From NCBI RefSeq assembly GCF_000026145.1, contig NC_009445.1, forward strand, positions 1,922,001-1,986,000: a stretch of 64,000 nt of DNA, in the 5' to 3' direction. The position numbers and the translations under genes were made by a program. Origin of the DNA: Bradyrhizobium sp. ORS 278 (lineage in GTDB: Bacteria > Pseudomonadota > Alphaproteobacteria > Rhizobiales > Xanthobacteraceae). Below, one piece after another: positions 18,511-25,815 of this stretch (position 1 is the first letter of the stretch; every line of letters starts with the position of its first letter). The notes under the pieces are model-generated. The model was not told the DNA's origin, ran no database searches, and was given only the letters and a program-made list of their open reading frames with translations.

Positions 18511-19590
18511 ATGGCGGAGGCAGATATCTCCAGGGATGTGTTTGGCAGCCTGCCCGACGGCCGAGAGGTCGAGCGCGTCACCTTGCGGGGCGCCGGCGGC
18601 TTCGAGGCGCGGATCATCACGTTCGGTGCGGCGCTGCAGACCCTCCTGGTGCCGGACGCGCAAGGTACCGTCGACGACGTCGTGCTCGGCCACGACGATC
18701 TGCTGAGCTACGTCAAGCTGCGGAAGTTCTTCGGCGCGACGGTCGGACGCTACGCCAACCGGATCGCCAAGGCGCGCTTTATGCTCGACGGCGAGGAGAT
18801 CCGCCTCGACGCCAACAATGGTCCCCACGCCTTGCATGGCGGCCCCGATGGCTTCGACCGCAAGCTCTGGCAGATCGTCGCCATCGACGACGGTCCACAG
18901 CCCTCCGTCACGATGCTTTACGTCAGCGCCGACGGCGAGGCCAACTATCCCGGGCGGCTCGACGTCCGCGTCACCTATCGGCTGACCGGTCCGACCGAAC
19001 TGGCCATCAGCTTCAGCGCCCGGACGACCCGCACGACGGTCGTCAACCTGACCAATCACAGCTTCTTCAATCTCGACGGCCTGGCCGCGGGCACCGACAT
19101 TCTCGACCATCGTCTGACGCTCGCGGCCGACCACTATCTCGCGATCGACGAGACCGCGATCCCGCTGGAGGGACCACCGCAATCCGTGATCGGCACGCCG
19201 TTCGACTTTCGCGAGGCCCATCCGGTCGGCGCGCGAATCCGTGCCGATGACGCGCAGATCAAGTGCGGCCGCGGCTACGACCACAATTTCTGTCTGCGAG
19301 CCGGCGAGGGCGTCCGCCTGGCGGCGCGGGTGGAGTCGCCACGCTCTGGACGGGTCATGGAGCTGCTCACGGATCAGCCCGGCCTGCAGATCTATTCCGG
19401 CAACTACATCGACGCGACCGTCAGCGGCAAGGGACGCGTCTATCGCCAGTCCGACGCGATCTGTCTGGAGCCGCAGGTGTGGCCGGACAGCCCGAACCGG
19501 CCGGACTTCCCGAGCGCGCGGCTTTCGCCGGAGGACGTCTATCGGCACGAGACGGTCTATCGCTTCTCGACCGCGGGAGCGGCCGCATGA
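18511..19590 (+). CDS. galM: Aldose 1-epimerase (mutarotase)
   Basis: 359 residues of the galactose mutarotase family. Family blocks: GRYANRIAKARFMLDG; NNGPHALHGGPDGFDRKLW with substrate-binding His; NLTNHSFFNLDG with the catalytic His region; and AICLEPQVWPDSPN with the catalytic Glu. It interconverts alpha and beta anomers of aldoses. Between arabinose dehydrogenase and lactonase genes, its role is presumably to supply the anomer used by the dehydrogenase. The start lies three bases after the araA stop and its own stop overlaps the lactonase gene. Confidence 0.92.
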   Translation: MAEADISRDVFGSLPDGREVERVTLRGAGGFEARIITFGAALQTLLVPDAQGTVDDVVLGHDDLLSYVKLRKFFGATVGRYANRIAKARFMLDGEEIRLDANNGPHALHGGPDGFDRKLWQIVAIDDGPQPSVTMLYVSADGEANYPGRLDVRVTYRLTGPTELAISFSARTTRTTVVNLTNHSFFNLDGLAAGTDILDHRLTLAADHYLAIDETAIPLEGPPQSVIGTPFDFREAHPVGARIRADDAQIKCGRGYDHNFCLRAGEGVRLAARVESPRSGRVMELLTDQPGLQIYSGNYIDATVSGKGRVYRQSDAICLEPQVWPDSPNRPDFPSARLSPEDVYRHETVYRFSTAGAAA

Positions 19591-20471
19591 TGGAGCAGGT
19601 GCCAACCACCGTGCTCTGCGCCGAGCATTGCCATCTCGGTGAGGGGCCGACCTATGATCCGGCCTCGGACACGGCGTGGTGGTTCGACATTCGCGAGGGC
19701 GTGCTGTTCGAGGCCAAGCTCGGCAGCGGCGATGTGCGCCGCCATGCGCTCGGCCGGATGGCGAGCGCGCTCGGTCGCATCGATGCCGGCCGGCAGCTGA
19801 TCGTTGCCGAGGACGGGCTCTACATCCGCACCATCGCCGACGGGGCGCTGTCGCTGTACCTGCCGCTCGAGGCCGACAATTCGGCGACGCGGTCGAATGA
19901 CTCGCGCGTTCATCCCTCCGGCACGTTCTGGATCGGAACCATGGGCCGCAAGGCCGAGCGCGGGCTGGGCGCGATCTACGCCCTGCATCGCGGCGAGATC
20001 ACACGCCTGTTCGCGAACGTCACCATTCCGAACGCGATCTGCTTCTCTGCCGACGGCGCGATCGGCTATTTCGCGGATACCGAAGAGAACGAGCTGTACC
20101 GCGTCGCGCTGGATCCGGAGACAGGACTGCCGCGCGGCGAGCCCGAGCTGCTGCTGCGCCATGCCGGCGTCGGCGGCCTCGACGGCGCGGTGGTCGACGC
20201 CGAGGGACGGATCTGGAATGCCCGCTGGGGCGGCGGTTGTGTCGACGTCTACAGCCCGCAGGGCGAGCATCTGCGGAGCATTGTGGTTCCAGCCCGCCAG
20301 GCCAGTTGTCCGGCCTTCGTCGGCGAGAACCTGTCACGCCTGCTGGTCACCTCGGCCTGGCAGGACATGGACGCGGCGGCCAAGCAAGCCGATCCGGGCC
20401 ATGGCCAGACTTTTCTGCTCGACGTCGGCGCCCGGGGGCGCGCCGAGCCTGACGTCCTGCTGTCGATCTGA
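19587..20471 (+). CDS. araB: L-arabinolactonase (SMP-30/gluconolactonase family)
   Basis: 294 residues forming a six-bladed propeller of the SMP-30/regucalcin family. The metal ligands can be placed in HLGEGPTYD (Glu), TRSNDSRVHPSG (Asn) and GGLDGAVVD (Asp). It hydrolyses L-arabino-gamma-lactone to L-arabonate, the step between the dehydrogenase and the dehydratase encoded upstream. The start is one of two adjacent ATG codons, the first overlapping the galM stop. A longer in-frame extension into galM is rejected. Not related to E. coli ribulokinase AraB. Confidence 0.9.
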   Translation: MMEQVPTTVLCAEHCHLGEGPTYDPASDTAWWFDIREGVLFEAKLGSGDVRRHALGRMASALGRIDAGRQLIVAEDGLYIRTIADGALSLYLPLEADNSATRSNDSRVHPSGTFWIGTMGRKAERGLGAIYALHRGEITRLFANVTIPNAICFSADGAIGYFADTEENELYRVALDPETGLPRGEPELLLRHAGVGGLDGAVVDAEGRIWNARWGGGCVDVYSPQGEHLRSIVVPARQASCPAFVGENLSRLLVTSAWQDMDAAAKQADPGHGQTFLLDVGARGRAEPDVLLSI

Positions 20472-20524
20472 GAGGAGAAACAATCAGTCAAGCATCGTTC
20501 AGCCTAACAGCCAACTGGCATCAG

Positions 20525-20542
20525 CATACGCGATCGCGTATG
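20525..20542. promoter_or_regulatory. Perfect 18-bp palindrome, probable operator of chvE-gguAB
   Basis: CATACGCGATCGCGTATG reads identically on both strands with no spacer and lies 38 bases before the chvE start, where a repressor would block transcription. The centre GCGATCGC also resembles common chromosomal motifs, but the extended 18-bp symmetry is unlikely by chance at this place. The cognate regulator is not identified; the operon's GntR-type protein or a LacI-family protein elsewhere are candidates. Confidence 0.6.
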
Positions 20543-20579
20543 TGTTATTGAAACCTGAAAATCCAAGAGGGAGTGAAGC

Positions 20580-21650
20580 ATGCTGAATTTCAAGACCATC
20601 ATGGCCGCCGCACTGGCCGGCCTCGGCGCCCTGGCGCTGTCCAGCGCCGCCATGGCCCAGAGCAAGGGGACCGTCGGCATCGCGATGCCGACCAAATCCT
20701 CGGCGCGCTGGATCGATGACGGCAACAACATCGTCAAGGTGCTGAAGGATCGCGGCTACGCCACCGACCTGCAATATGCCGAGGACGATATTCCGAACCA
20801 GCTCTCGCAGATCGAGAACATGGTGACCAAGGGCGCCAAGGTGCTGGTCATCGCCGCGATCGACGGCACCACGCTGTCGGACGTGCTGAAGCAGGCCAAG
20901 GCCAAGGGCATCACCGTGATCGCCTACGACCGCCTGATCCGCGATACGCCGAACCTCGATTACTACGCGACCTTCGACAACTTCCAGGTCGGCGTGCTGC
21001 AGGCGCAGTCCATCGTCGACAAGCTGGGCCTGAAGGACGGCAAGGGTCCGTTCAATATCGAGCTGTTCGGCGGCTCGCCGGACGACAACAACGCCTACTT
21101 CTTCTACAATGGCGCGATGTCGGTGCTGCAGCCCTACATCGACTCCGGCAAGCTCGTGGTCGCCTCCGGCCAGACGGGCATGGACAAGGTTGCGACCCTG
21201 CGCTGGGACGGCGCCACCGCCCAGGCCCGCATGGACAACCTGCTCAGCGCCTTCTACGGCAAGAAGCGTGTCGACGCGGTGCTGTCGCCCTATGACGGCC
21301 TCTCGATCGGCATCATCTCCTCGCTGAAGGGCGTGGGCTACGGCAGCGCCGATCAGCCGATGCCGGTGATCTCCGGCCAGGACGCCGAGGTGCCGTCGAT
21401 CAAGGCGATGCTGCGCGGCGACCAGTACTCGACCATCTTCAAGGACACTCGCGATCTCGCCAAGGTGACCGCCGACATGGTCGACGCCTCGCTGGCCGGC
21501 AAGGAAGTCCCGGTCAACGATACCAAGACCTACAACAACGGTGTCAAGGTCGTGCCGTCCTACCTGCTGAAGCCGGTCGTGGTCGACAAGAGCAACTGGG
21601 AGAAGGTCCTGATCGACAGCGGCTACTACAAGAAGGCGCAGTTCCAGTGA
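20580..21650 (+). CDS. chvE: Multiple-sugar-binding periplasmic protein, ChvE/XylF type
   Basis: 356 residues. The signal peptide has the start [16 protein letters not shown] and a cleavage-like SSAAMAQ at about residue 27. The mature part shows [50 protein letters not shown] and AYDRLI, strongly conserved in ChvE, the arabinose/glucose/galactose-binding protein of rhizobia and Agrobacterium. In Agrobacterium ChvE also signals sugars to VirA; nothing here shows such a partner. GAGGGAG precedes the start. It is followed by a hairpin and then the gguAB genes. Confidence 0.92.
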   Translation: MLNFKTIMAAALAGLGALALSSAAMAQSKGTVGIAMPTKSSARWIDDGNNIVKVLKDRGYATDLQYAEDDIPNQLSQIENMVTKGAKVLVIAAIDGTTLSDVLKQAKAKGITVIAYDRLIRDTPNLDYYATFDNFQVGVLQAQSIVDKLGLKDGKGPFNIELFGGSPDDNNAYFFYNGAMSVLQPYIDSGKLVVASGQTGMDKVATLRWDGATAQARMDNLLSAFYGKKRVDAVLSPYDGLSIGIISSLKGVGYGSADQPMPVISGQDAEVPSIKAMLRGDQYSTIFKDTRDLAKVTADMVDASLAGKEVPVNDTKTYNNGVKVVPSYLLKPVVVDKSNWEKVLIDSGYYKKAQFQ

Positions 21651-21670
21651 TCCCGGCCTAAGAGACGAAC

Positions 21671-21701
21671 AACCCTCTCCCCGGTTTCCGGGGAGGGGGT
21701 T
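21671..21701 (+). terminator. Hairpin between chvE and gguA, probable partial terminator or mRNA stabiliser
   Basis: Fourteen-base arms AACCCTCTCCCCGG and CCGGGGAGGGGGTT with one mismatch and a TTT loop, followed by TATCTTGT rather than a long T run. This is the usual arrangement that keeps binding-protein mRNA more abundant than that of the ATPase and permease. Confidence 0.7.
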
Positions 21702-21768
21702 ATCTTGTCGCGCGGCGGGGGGCGAGCGGCGTCAGAACAGAGTGGCGTCAGAACAGAGATATGAGACG

Positions 21769-23319
21769 ATGACCGCAATCCTGGAAATGCGCAACGTCAG
21801 CAAGAGCTTCGGCAACGTGCAGGCCTTGCGTGACGTCAGCTTCACCGTCGAGCCCGGCGAGATTCACGCGCTGGTCGGCGAGAACGGCGCCGGCAAGTCG
21901 ACCCTGATGAAGGTGCTGAGCGGCGTCTATCCGCACGGCCGTTACGAAGGCCAGATCATCTTCGAGGGCGAGGAGCGAAAATTCCGCGACATCAATGATT
22001 CCGAGGCGCTCGGCATCATCATCATCCACCAGGAGCTCGCGCTGATTCCGCTGATGTCGATCGCGGAGAACATCTTCCTGTCGCACGCGCCGTCCCGCTT
22101 CGGTGTCATCGATCGCGACGAGGTCTACCGCCGGACGCAGCAATTGCTGGCTCAGGTGGGTCTGAAAGAATCGCCGGATACGCTGATCACCGATCTCGGC
22201 GTCGGCAAGCAGCAGCTGGTCGAAATCGCCAAGGCGCTGTCCAAGCGCGTCAAGCTTTTGATCCTCGACGAGCCGACCGCCAGCCTCAACGAGGCCGACA
22301 GCCAGGCGCTGCTCGACCGTCTCGTCAAATTCCGCGAGCAGGGCATCTCGTCGATCCTGATCACGCACAAGCTCAACGAGGTCGCCCGCGTCGCCGACCG
22401 CATTACCGTGCTGCGCGACGGCCGCAGCGTCGACGGCATCGACTGCCGCGCCGAGCCGGTCCTGGAGGACCGCATCATCAAGAGCATGGTCAACCGCGAC
22501 ATGGCGCACCGCTTTCCCGAGCGGCAGCCGAAGATCGGCGAGCCGGTGTTCACCGTCGAGAACTGGACGGTGTTCCATCCACAGCACCCGGACCGCCGCG
22601 TCATCAAGAACGTCGACTTCGAGGTGCGCCGTGGCGAGATCGTCGGCATTGCCGGACTGATGGGCGCCGGCCGCACCGAGTTCGCGATGAGCCTGTTCGG
22701 CCGCTCGTGGGGCGTGAACATCTCGGGCCGCGCCCGGCTGGAGGGCCACGACGTCAATCTCACTAGCGTGCCCGCGGCGATTGACGCCGGCCTCGCCTAT
22801 GTCACCGAGGACCGCAAGCAGCTCGGCCTGATCCTGGCCGACGACGTCCGCAAGAACATCACCCTTGCCAGCCTGGATCAGGTCGCGCCGAAGGGGGTGA
22901 TCGACGACATCGCCGAGCTCAAGGCGGCGTCCGGCTACCGCGGCCGCATGCGCATCCGCTGCTCGGACGTCTACCAGGAGGCCGGCCAGCTCTCCGGCGG
23001 CAACCAGCAGAAGGTCGTGCTGTCGAAATGGCTGATGACGGATCCCAAGGTGTTGATCCTGGACGAGCCGACCCGTGGCATCGACGTCGGCGCCAAATAT
23101 GAGATCTACTGTATCATCCAGGAGCTTGCGGATGCCGGCCGGGGTGTGGTGGTGATCTCGTCGGAAATGCCGGAGCTGCTCGGAATCTGCGACCGGATCT
23201 GCGTCATGAACGACGGCGCCTTCGTCGGCGAGTTCGCAGGGCCGGACGCGACGCAGGAAAAGATCATGCGCGCCATCATGCGCAACGAAGCCATTACGAA
23301 CCAGGAGACGGCCGCCTAA
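21769..23319 (+). CDS. gguA: Sugar ABC transporter ATPase GguA
   Basis: 516 residues with two nucleotide-binding domains. The first has GENGAGKST and LLILDEPTAS; the second has the altered P-loop GLMGAGRTE, signature LSGGNQQKVVLSKWL and LILDEPTRGIDVGAK. Length and order match GguA/MmsA/XylG ATPases. The start MTAILEMRNVSK fits the family alignment; an upstream in-frame extension of nine residues is less likely. It works with ChvE and GguB to import arabinose, galactose or similar sugars. Confidence 0.93.
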   Translation: MTAILEMRNVSKSFGNVQALRDVSFTVEPGEIHALVGENGAGKSTLMKVLSGVYPHGRYEGQIIFEGEERKFRDINDSEALGIIIIHQELALIPLMSIAENIFLSHAPSRFGVIDRDEVYRRTQQLLAQVGLKESPDTLITDLGVGKQQLVEIAKALSKRVKLLILDEPTASLNEADSQALLDRLVKFREQGISSILITHKLNEVARVADRITVLRDGRSVDGIDCRAEPVLEDRIIKSMVNRDMAHRFPERQPKIGEPVFTVENWTVFHPQHPDRRVIKNVDFEVRRGEIVGIAGLMGAGRTEFAMSLFGRSWGVNISGRARLEGHDVNLTSVPAAIDAGLAYVTEDRKQLGLILADDVRKNITLASLDQVAPKGVIDDIAELKAASGYRGRMRIRCSDVYQEAGQLSGGNQQKVVLSKWLMTDPKVLILDEPTRGIDVGAKYEIYCIIQELADAGRGVVVISSEMPELLGICDRICVMNDGAFVGEFAGPDATQEKIMRAIMRNEAITNQETAA

Positions 23320-23340
23320 GCGGCCGGGAGGACACCAGCC

Positions 23341-24531
23341 ATGACCGACAAGACGGTTTCACTCCCGGAAGAGAAGCCCCACGCCGGCTTCCTGAAGAAC
23401 AATCTGCGCAGCTACGGCATGCTGATGTCGCTGTTCGTCATTATGCTGTTCTTCCAGATCATGACCGACGGCACCTTGCTGCAGCCGCTCAATCTCACCA
23501 ACTTGGTGCTGCAGAACAGCTACATCGTCATCATGGCGCTGGGCATGCTGCTGGTGATCGTCACCGGGCATATCGACCTCTCGGTCGGCTCGGTCGCGGG
23601 CTTCGTCGGCGCGGTCGCGGCCGTGCTGATGGTGCGCTACCACGTCGACTTTCCGCTCGCCATCATCGCCTGCCTGATCGTCGGCGGCGCGATCGGCGCG
23701 GCGCAGGGCTATTGGGTGGCCTATTTCGGCATCCCCTCCTTCATCGTGACCCTGGCCGGCATGCTCGTGTTCAAGGGCCTGGCGCTGGCGCTGCTGCAGG
23801 GGCAGTCGGTCGGCCCGTTCCCGGCGACGTTCCAGAAGCTCTCCTCGGGGTTCATTCCGGAGTTGTTTCCGGGCGCCGGTAATCTCAACCCGACGTCGCT
23901 CGCGATCGGCGCGATTCTTACGCTCATCCTGGTCTATGCCAGCGTCAAGGGCCGCGCGCGCGAGGTCGAGCACGGCATCGAGGTCGAGCCGTTCGGCGTC
24001 TTCGCCGCCAAGAATGTCGTGCTGGCCGGCGTGCTGATGTACTTCACCTATCTGATCGCCTCGCATCGCGGCCTGCCCAACGTGCTGGTCATCATGACCG
24101 CGCTGATTGCGCTGTACGGCTTCATGACGCGCCGCACCGTCGTCGGCCGGCAGATCTACGCGGTCGGCGGCAATGCCAAGGCAGCCAAGCTGTCGGGCAT
24201 CAAGACCGAGCGGCTGGTGTTCCTGACCTTCGTCAACATGGGCGTCCTGGCGGCGCTGGCCGGCCTGATCTTCGCGGCACGCCTCAACACCGCGACGCCG
24301 AAGGCCGGTCTCGGCTTCGAGCTCGACGTCATCGCGGCCTGCTTCATCGGCGGCGCCTCGGCCTATGGCGGCGTCGGCCGCGTCGGTGGCGCGGTGATCG
24401 GCGCCATGATCATGGGCGTGATGAACAACGGCATGTCGATCCTGGGCATCGGCATCGACTATCAGCAGGTCATCAAGGGCCTGGTGCTGCTCGGCGCCGT
24501 CTGCATCGACGTCTACAACCAGCGTCGCTGA
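23341..24531 (+). CDS. gguB: Sugar ABC transporter permease GguB
   Basis: 396 residues with about ten to twelve transmembrane segments. The ribose-type permease motif VTGHIDLSVGSVAGFVGAVA is present, as is GIPSFIVTLAGMLVFKGLAL. There is also a polar insertion around residues 195-220 (KGRAREVEHGIEVEPFG) that is typical of XylH/GguB permeases and separates them from RbsC. It follows gguA by 21 bases with GGGAGG upstream. A gguC gene does not follow in this window. Confidence 0.93.
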   Translation: MTDKTVSLPEEKPHAGFLKNNLRSYGMLMSLFVIMLFFQIMTDGTLLQPLNLTNLVLQNSYIVIMALGMLLVIVTGHIDLSVGSVAGFVGAVAAVLMVRYHVDFPLAIIACLIVGGAIGAAQGYWVAYFGIPSFIVTLAGMLVFKGLALALLQGQSVGPFPATFQKLSSGFIPELFPGAGNLNPTSLAIGAILTLILVYASVKGRAREVEHGIEVEPFGVFAAKNVVLAGVLMYFTYLIASHRGLPNVLVIMTALIALYGFMTRRTVVGRQIYAVGGNAKAAKLSGIKTERLVFLTFVNMGVLAALAGLIFAARLNTATPKAGLGFELDVIAACFIGGASAYGGVGRVGGAVIGAMIMGVMNNGMSILGIGIDYQQVIKGLVLLGAVCIDVYNQRR

Positions 24532-24556
24532 CGCGAGCGACGCTCCTGCCTTCGGA

Positions 24557-24580
24557 GCCTGCCGGCCGCGGCCGGCGGGC
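24557..24580 (+). terminator. GC-rich hairpin after gguB
   Basis: Arms GCCTGCCGGC and GCCGGCGGGC (one mismatch) around a CGCG loop, 26 bases after the gguB stop. No T tract follows, so this could be a Rho-dependent or mRNA-protecting structure rather than a classical terminator. Confidence 0.5.
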
Positions 24581-25127
24581 GCAGATGGCGTCGCAACAAG
24601 GTTCCGGCGCCCGACGACGTCAGAGCATCTTTTCAGCCTCATACGTTTTGCCGTGCACACAATGCGCCCGCCATCGTACGGGCCCGTGGCCGTCCCGTAG
24701 TCTTGCGGGCCGCCAGTCCGTGAATTGGCACGGATTTCCTTAACGGACGCGTTGCTATCAGCCCTGGCTCAATCGTCAGGCTGATCACGCATGTCGCGAT
24801 ACTCACGCATATCAACGCATAGTCTCGATGGCCCCGGCGCGACAACGCGCTGCCCGCGGACGGGCCGATCGTCAGGCGCAGCTGCGAGGATTTCGCAGCG
24901 TTGGCCCAGTCTGCGGGGGGAGTTCCTCATGGAACCTGAGCACGCCAAGGTAGAGGGGCCGTACTAATACGGCTCTCATCTTTAACAATCCAACAATCGC
25001 TTTCCACTCAATTTGAACGAGTGTGGCGACGAAAAAAGGTCGTCGCCGGAACCAATTGAGGTCCGCTTGTAGCCAGTGACGTGTTCGGCGTCGCGGCCAG
25101 CGCGACGTAGTCTACGGAATTTCGACG
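24581..25127 (+). promoter_or_regulatory. Long hairpin-rich leader region upstream of the chemotaxis operon
   Basis: About 550 bp with no full-size gene. It holds an inverted repeat CCGTG-aattgg-CACGG (24718-24733). A chain of stem-loops follows: CCCG/CGGG at 24853-24864; GCTGCGA/TCGCAGC at 24881-24899; GTTCC/GGAAC at 24922-24935; GAGGGGCCGTA/TACGGCTCTC at 24953-24977; and a nested stem of CTCAATT/AATTGAG (25007-25060) enclosing GGCGACGA/TCGTCGCC (25025-25047). A 12-codon open frame lies among them. This could be a structured 5' leader, a small RNA gene or an attenuator. Confidence 0.5.
24929..24967 (+). CDS. Possible 12-codon leader peptide
   Basis: Encodes MEPEHAKVEGPY. A strong GGGGGGAG lies about six bases before the ATG, the ATG sits in the loop of a small hairpin (GTTCC/GGAAC), and the stop lies in the loop of the next hairpin. 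Stop-overlapping hairpins are seen in leader-peptide control, but a frame this short can occur by chance. No homologue is recognised. Confidence 0.3.
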   Translation: MEPEHAKVEGPY

Positions 25128-25448
25128 ATGACGGACGCGATCCCGACGACAGAGCCCGGCGCGACCGACGATATCGCCGCCGCCTACGTGCTGCCTCAGA
25201 TGCTCGATCTGACGCAGGCGACCCAGCTACGCGACGAGATGATCCGGCTCGCGGCAGCCGGTGACGTCTTGCTCGACGCGGCCGGCGTGGAGCGGATGTC
25301 GACCCCATGCGTCCAGATTCTGCTCGCCGCCGCCCATGGTGCCCGCGCCGCCAACAAGTCCTTCAAGATCACGCAACCATCGGAGCTGTTCAGGACGGCG
25401 ATCGCCGACCTCGGACTTCGGCACGAATTTGAAAACTGGATGGAGTGA
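25128..25448 (+). CDS. STAS-domain protein (anti-anti-sigma type) of the chemotaxis operon
   Basis: 106 residues, a single STAS domain with LPQMLDLTQATQLRDEMIRL and DVLLDAAGVERMSTPCVQILLAA. The S58-T59 pair falls where SpoIIAA-type proteins are phosphorylated. As first gene of the operon it is followed one base after its stop by cheY. STAS proteins in this position are found in several alphaproteobacterial che clusters, but their output is poorly known. A second STAS protein occurs later in the operon, next to a matching anti-sigma-type kinase. Confidence 0.85.
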   Translation: MTDAIPTTEPGATDDIAAAYVLPQMLDLTQATQLRDEMIRLAAAGDVLLDAAGVERMSTPCVQILLAAAHGARAANKSFKITQPSELFRTAIADLGLRHEFENWME

Positions 25449-25449
25449 C

Positions 25450-25815
25450 ATGACCAAGCGAATTCTGGCAGTCGACGATTCGAAGACCATGCGCGACATG
25501 GTGTCCTTCACGTTGAAGAAGGCCGGCTTCGACGTGGCGGAAGCCGAGGATGGCAAGGCGGCTCTGAACGTGCTGGGCGGCGGCAGGTTCGATTTGATCA
25601 TCACCGATCTGAACATGCCCAACATGGACGGCATCACGCTGATCAAGAATGTGCGGGCCGGCAGTCAGCATCGGGCGGTGCCGATCCTCATCCTCACGAC
25701 CGAAAGCGATGGCGCCAAGAAGGCCGACGGCAAGGCAGCCGGTGCGACGGGGTGGCTGGTCAAGCCATTCAATCCGGAGCAACTGATCGCAACGGTCAAC
25801 CGCGTATGTCCGTAA
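25450..25815 (+). CDS. cheY: Chemotaxis response regulator CheY
   Basis: 121 residues, a stand-alone receiver domain. The acidic pocket is VDD at residues 8-10, the phospho-acceptor is D53 in DLIITDLNMPNMDG, followed by the conserved Thr in LTTESDG and the Lys in LVKPF. It takes phosphate from CheA and acts on the flagellar motor or another target. The start at MTKRILAVDD follows the STAS stop by one base; an upstream in-frame extension is rejected because it would run through the STAS gene. The stop overlaps the cheA start. Confidence 0.95.
   Translation: MTKRILAVDDSKTMRDMVSFTLKKAGFDVAEAEDGKAALNVLGGGRFDLIITDLNMPNMDGITLIKNVRAGSQHRAVPILILTTESDGAKKADGKAAGATGWLVKPFNPEQLIATVNRVCP

Noticed and set aside
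16657..19605. 982-codon open frame on the minus strand across araD, araA and galM
   Set aside because: It runs antisense to three well-supported enzymes with intact catalytic residues; long antisense frames are expected at this GC content. Its translation is Arg/Asp/His-rich without family motifs.
24727..24743. TGGCACG followed by TTTCC, resembling a sigma-54 promoter
   Set aside because: The -24 half fits, but no GC dinucleotide occurs at the required distance (-12 element is absent), and the motif is half of an inverted repeat CCGTG/CACGG.
24532..25127. tRNA, 5S or other standard RNA gene in the longest gap
   Set aside because: No cloverleaf with T-loop GTTCRANNC and CCA-side pairing, and no 5S, SRP, tmRNA or RNase P core motif could be recognised; only unassigned hairpins remain.
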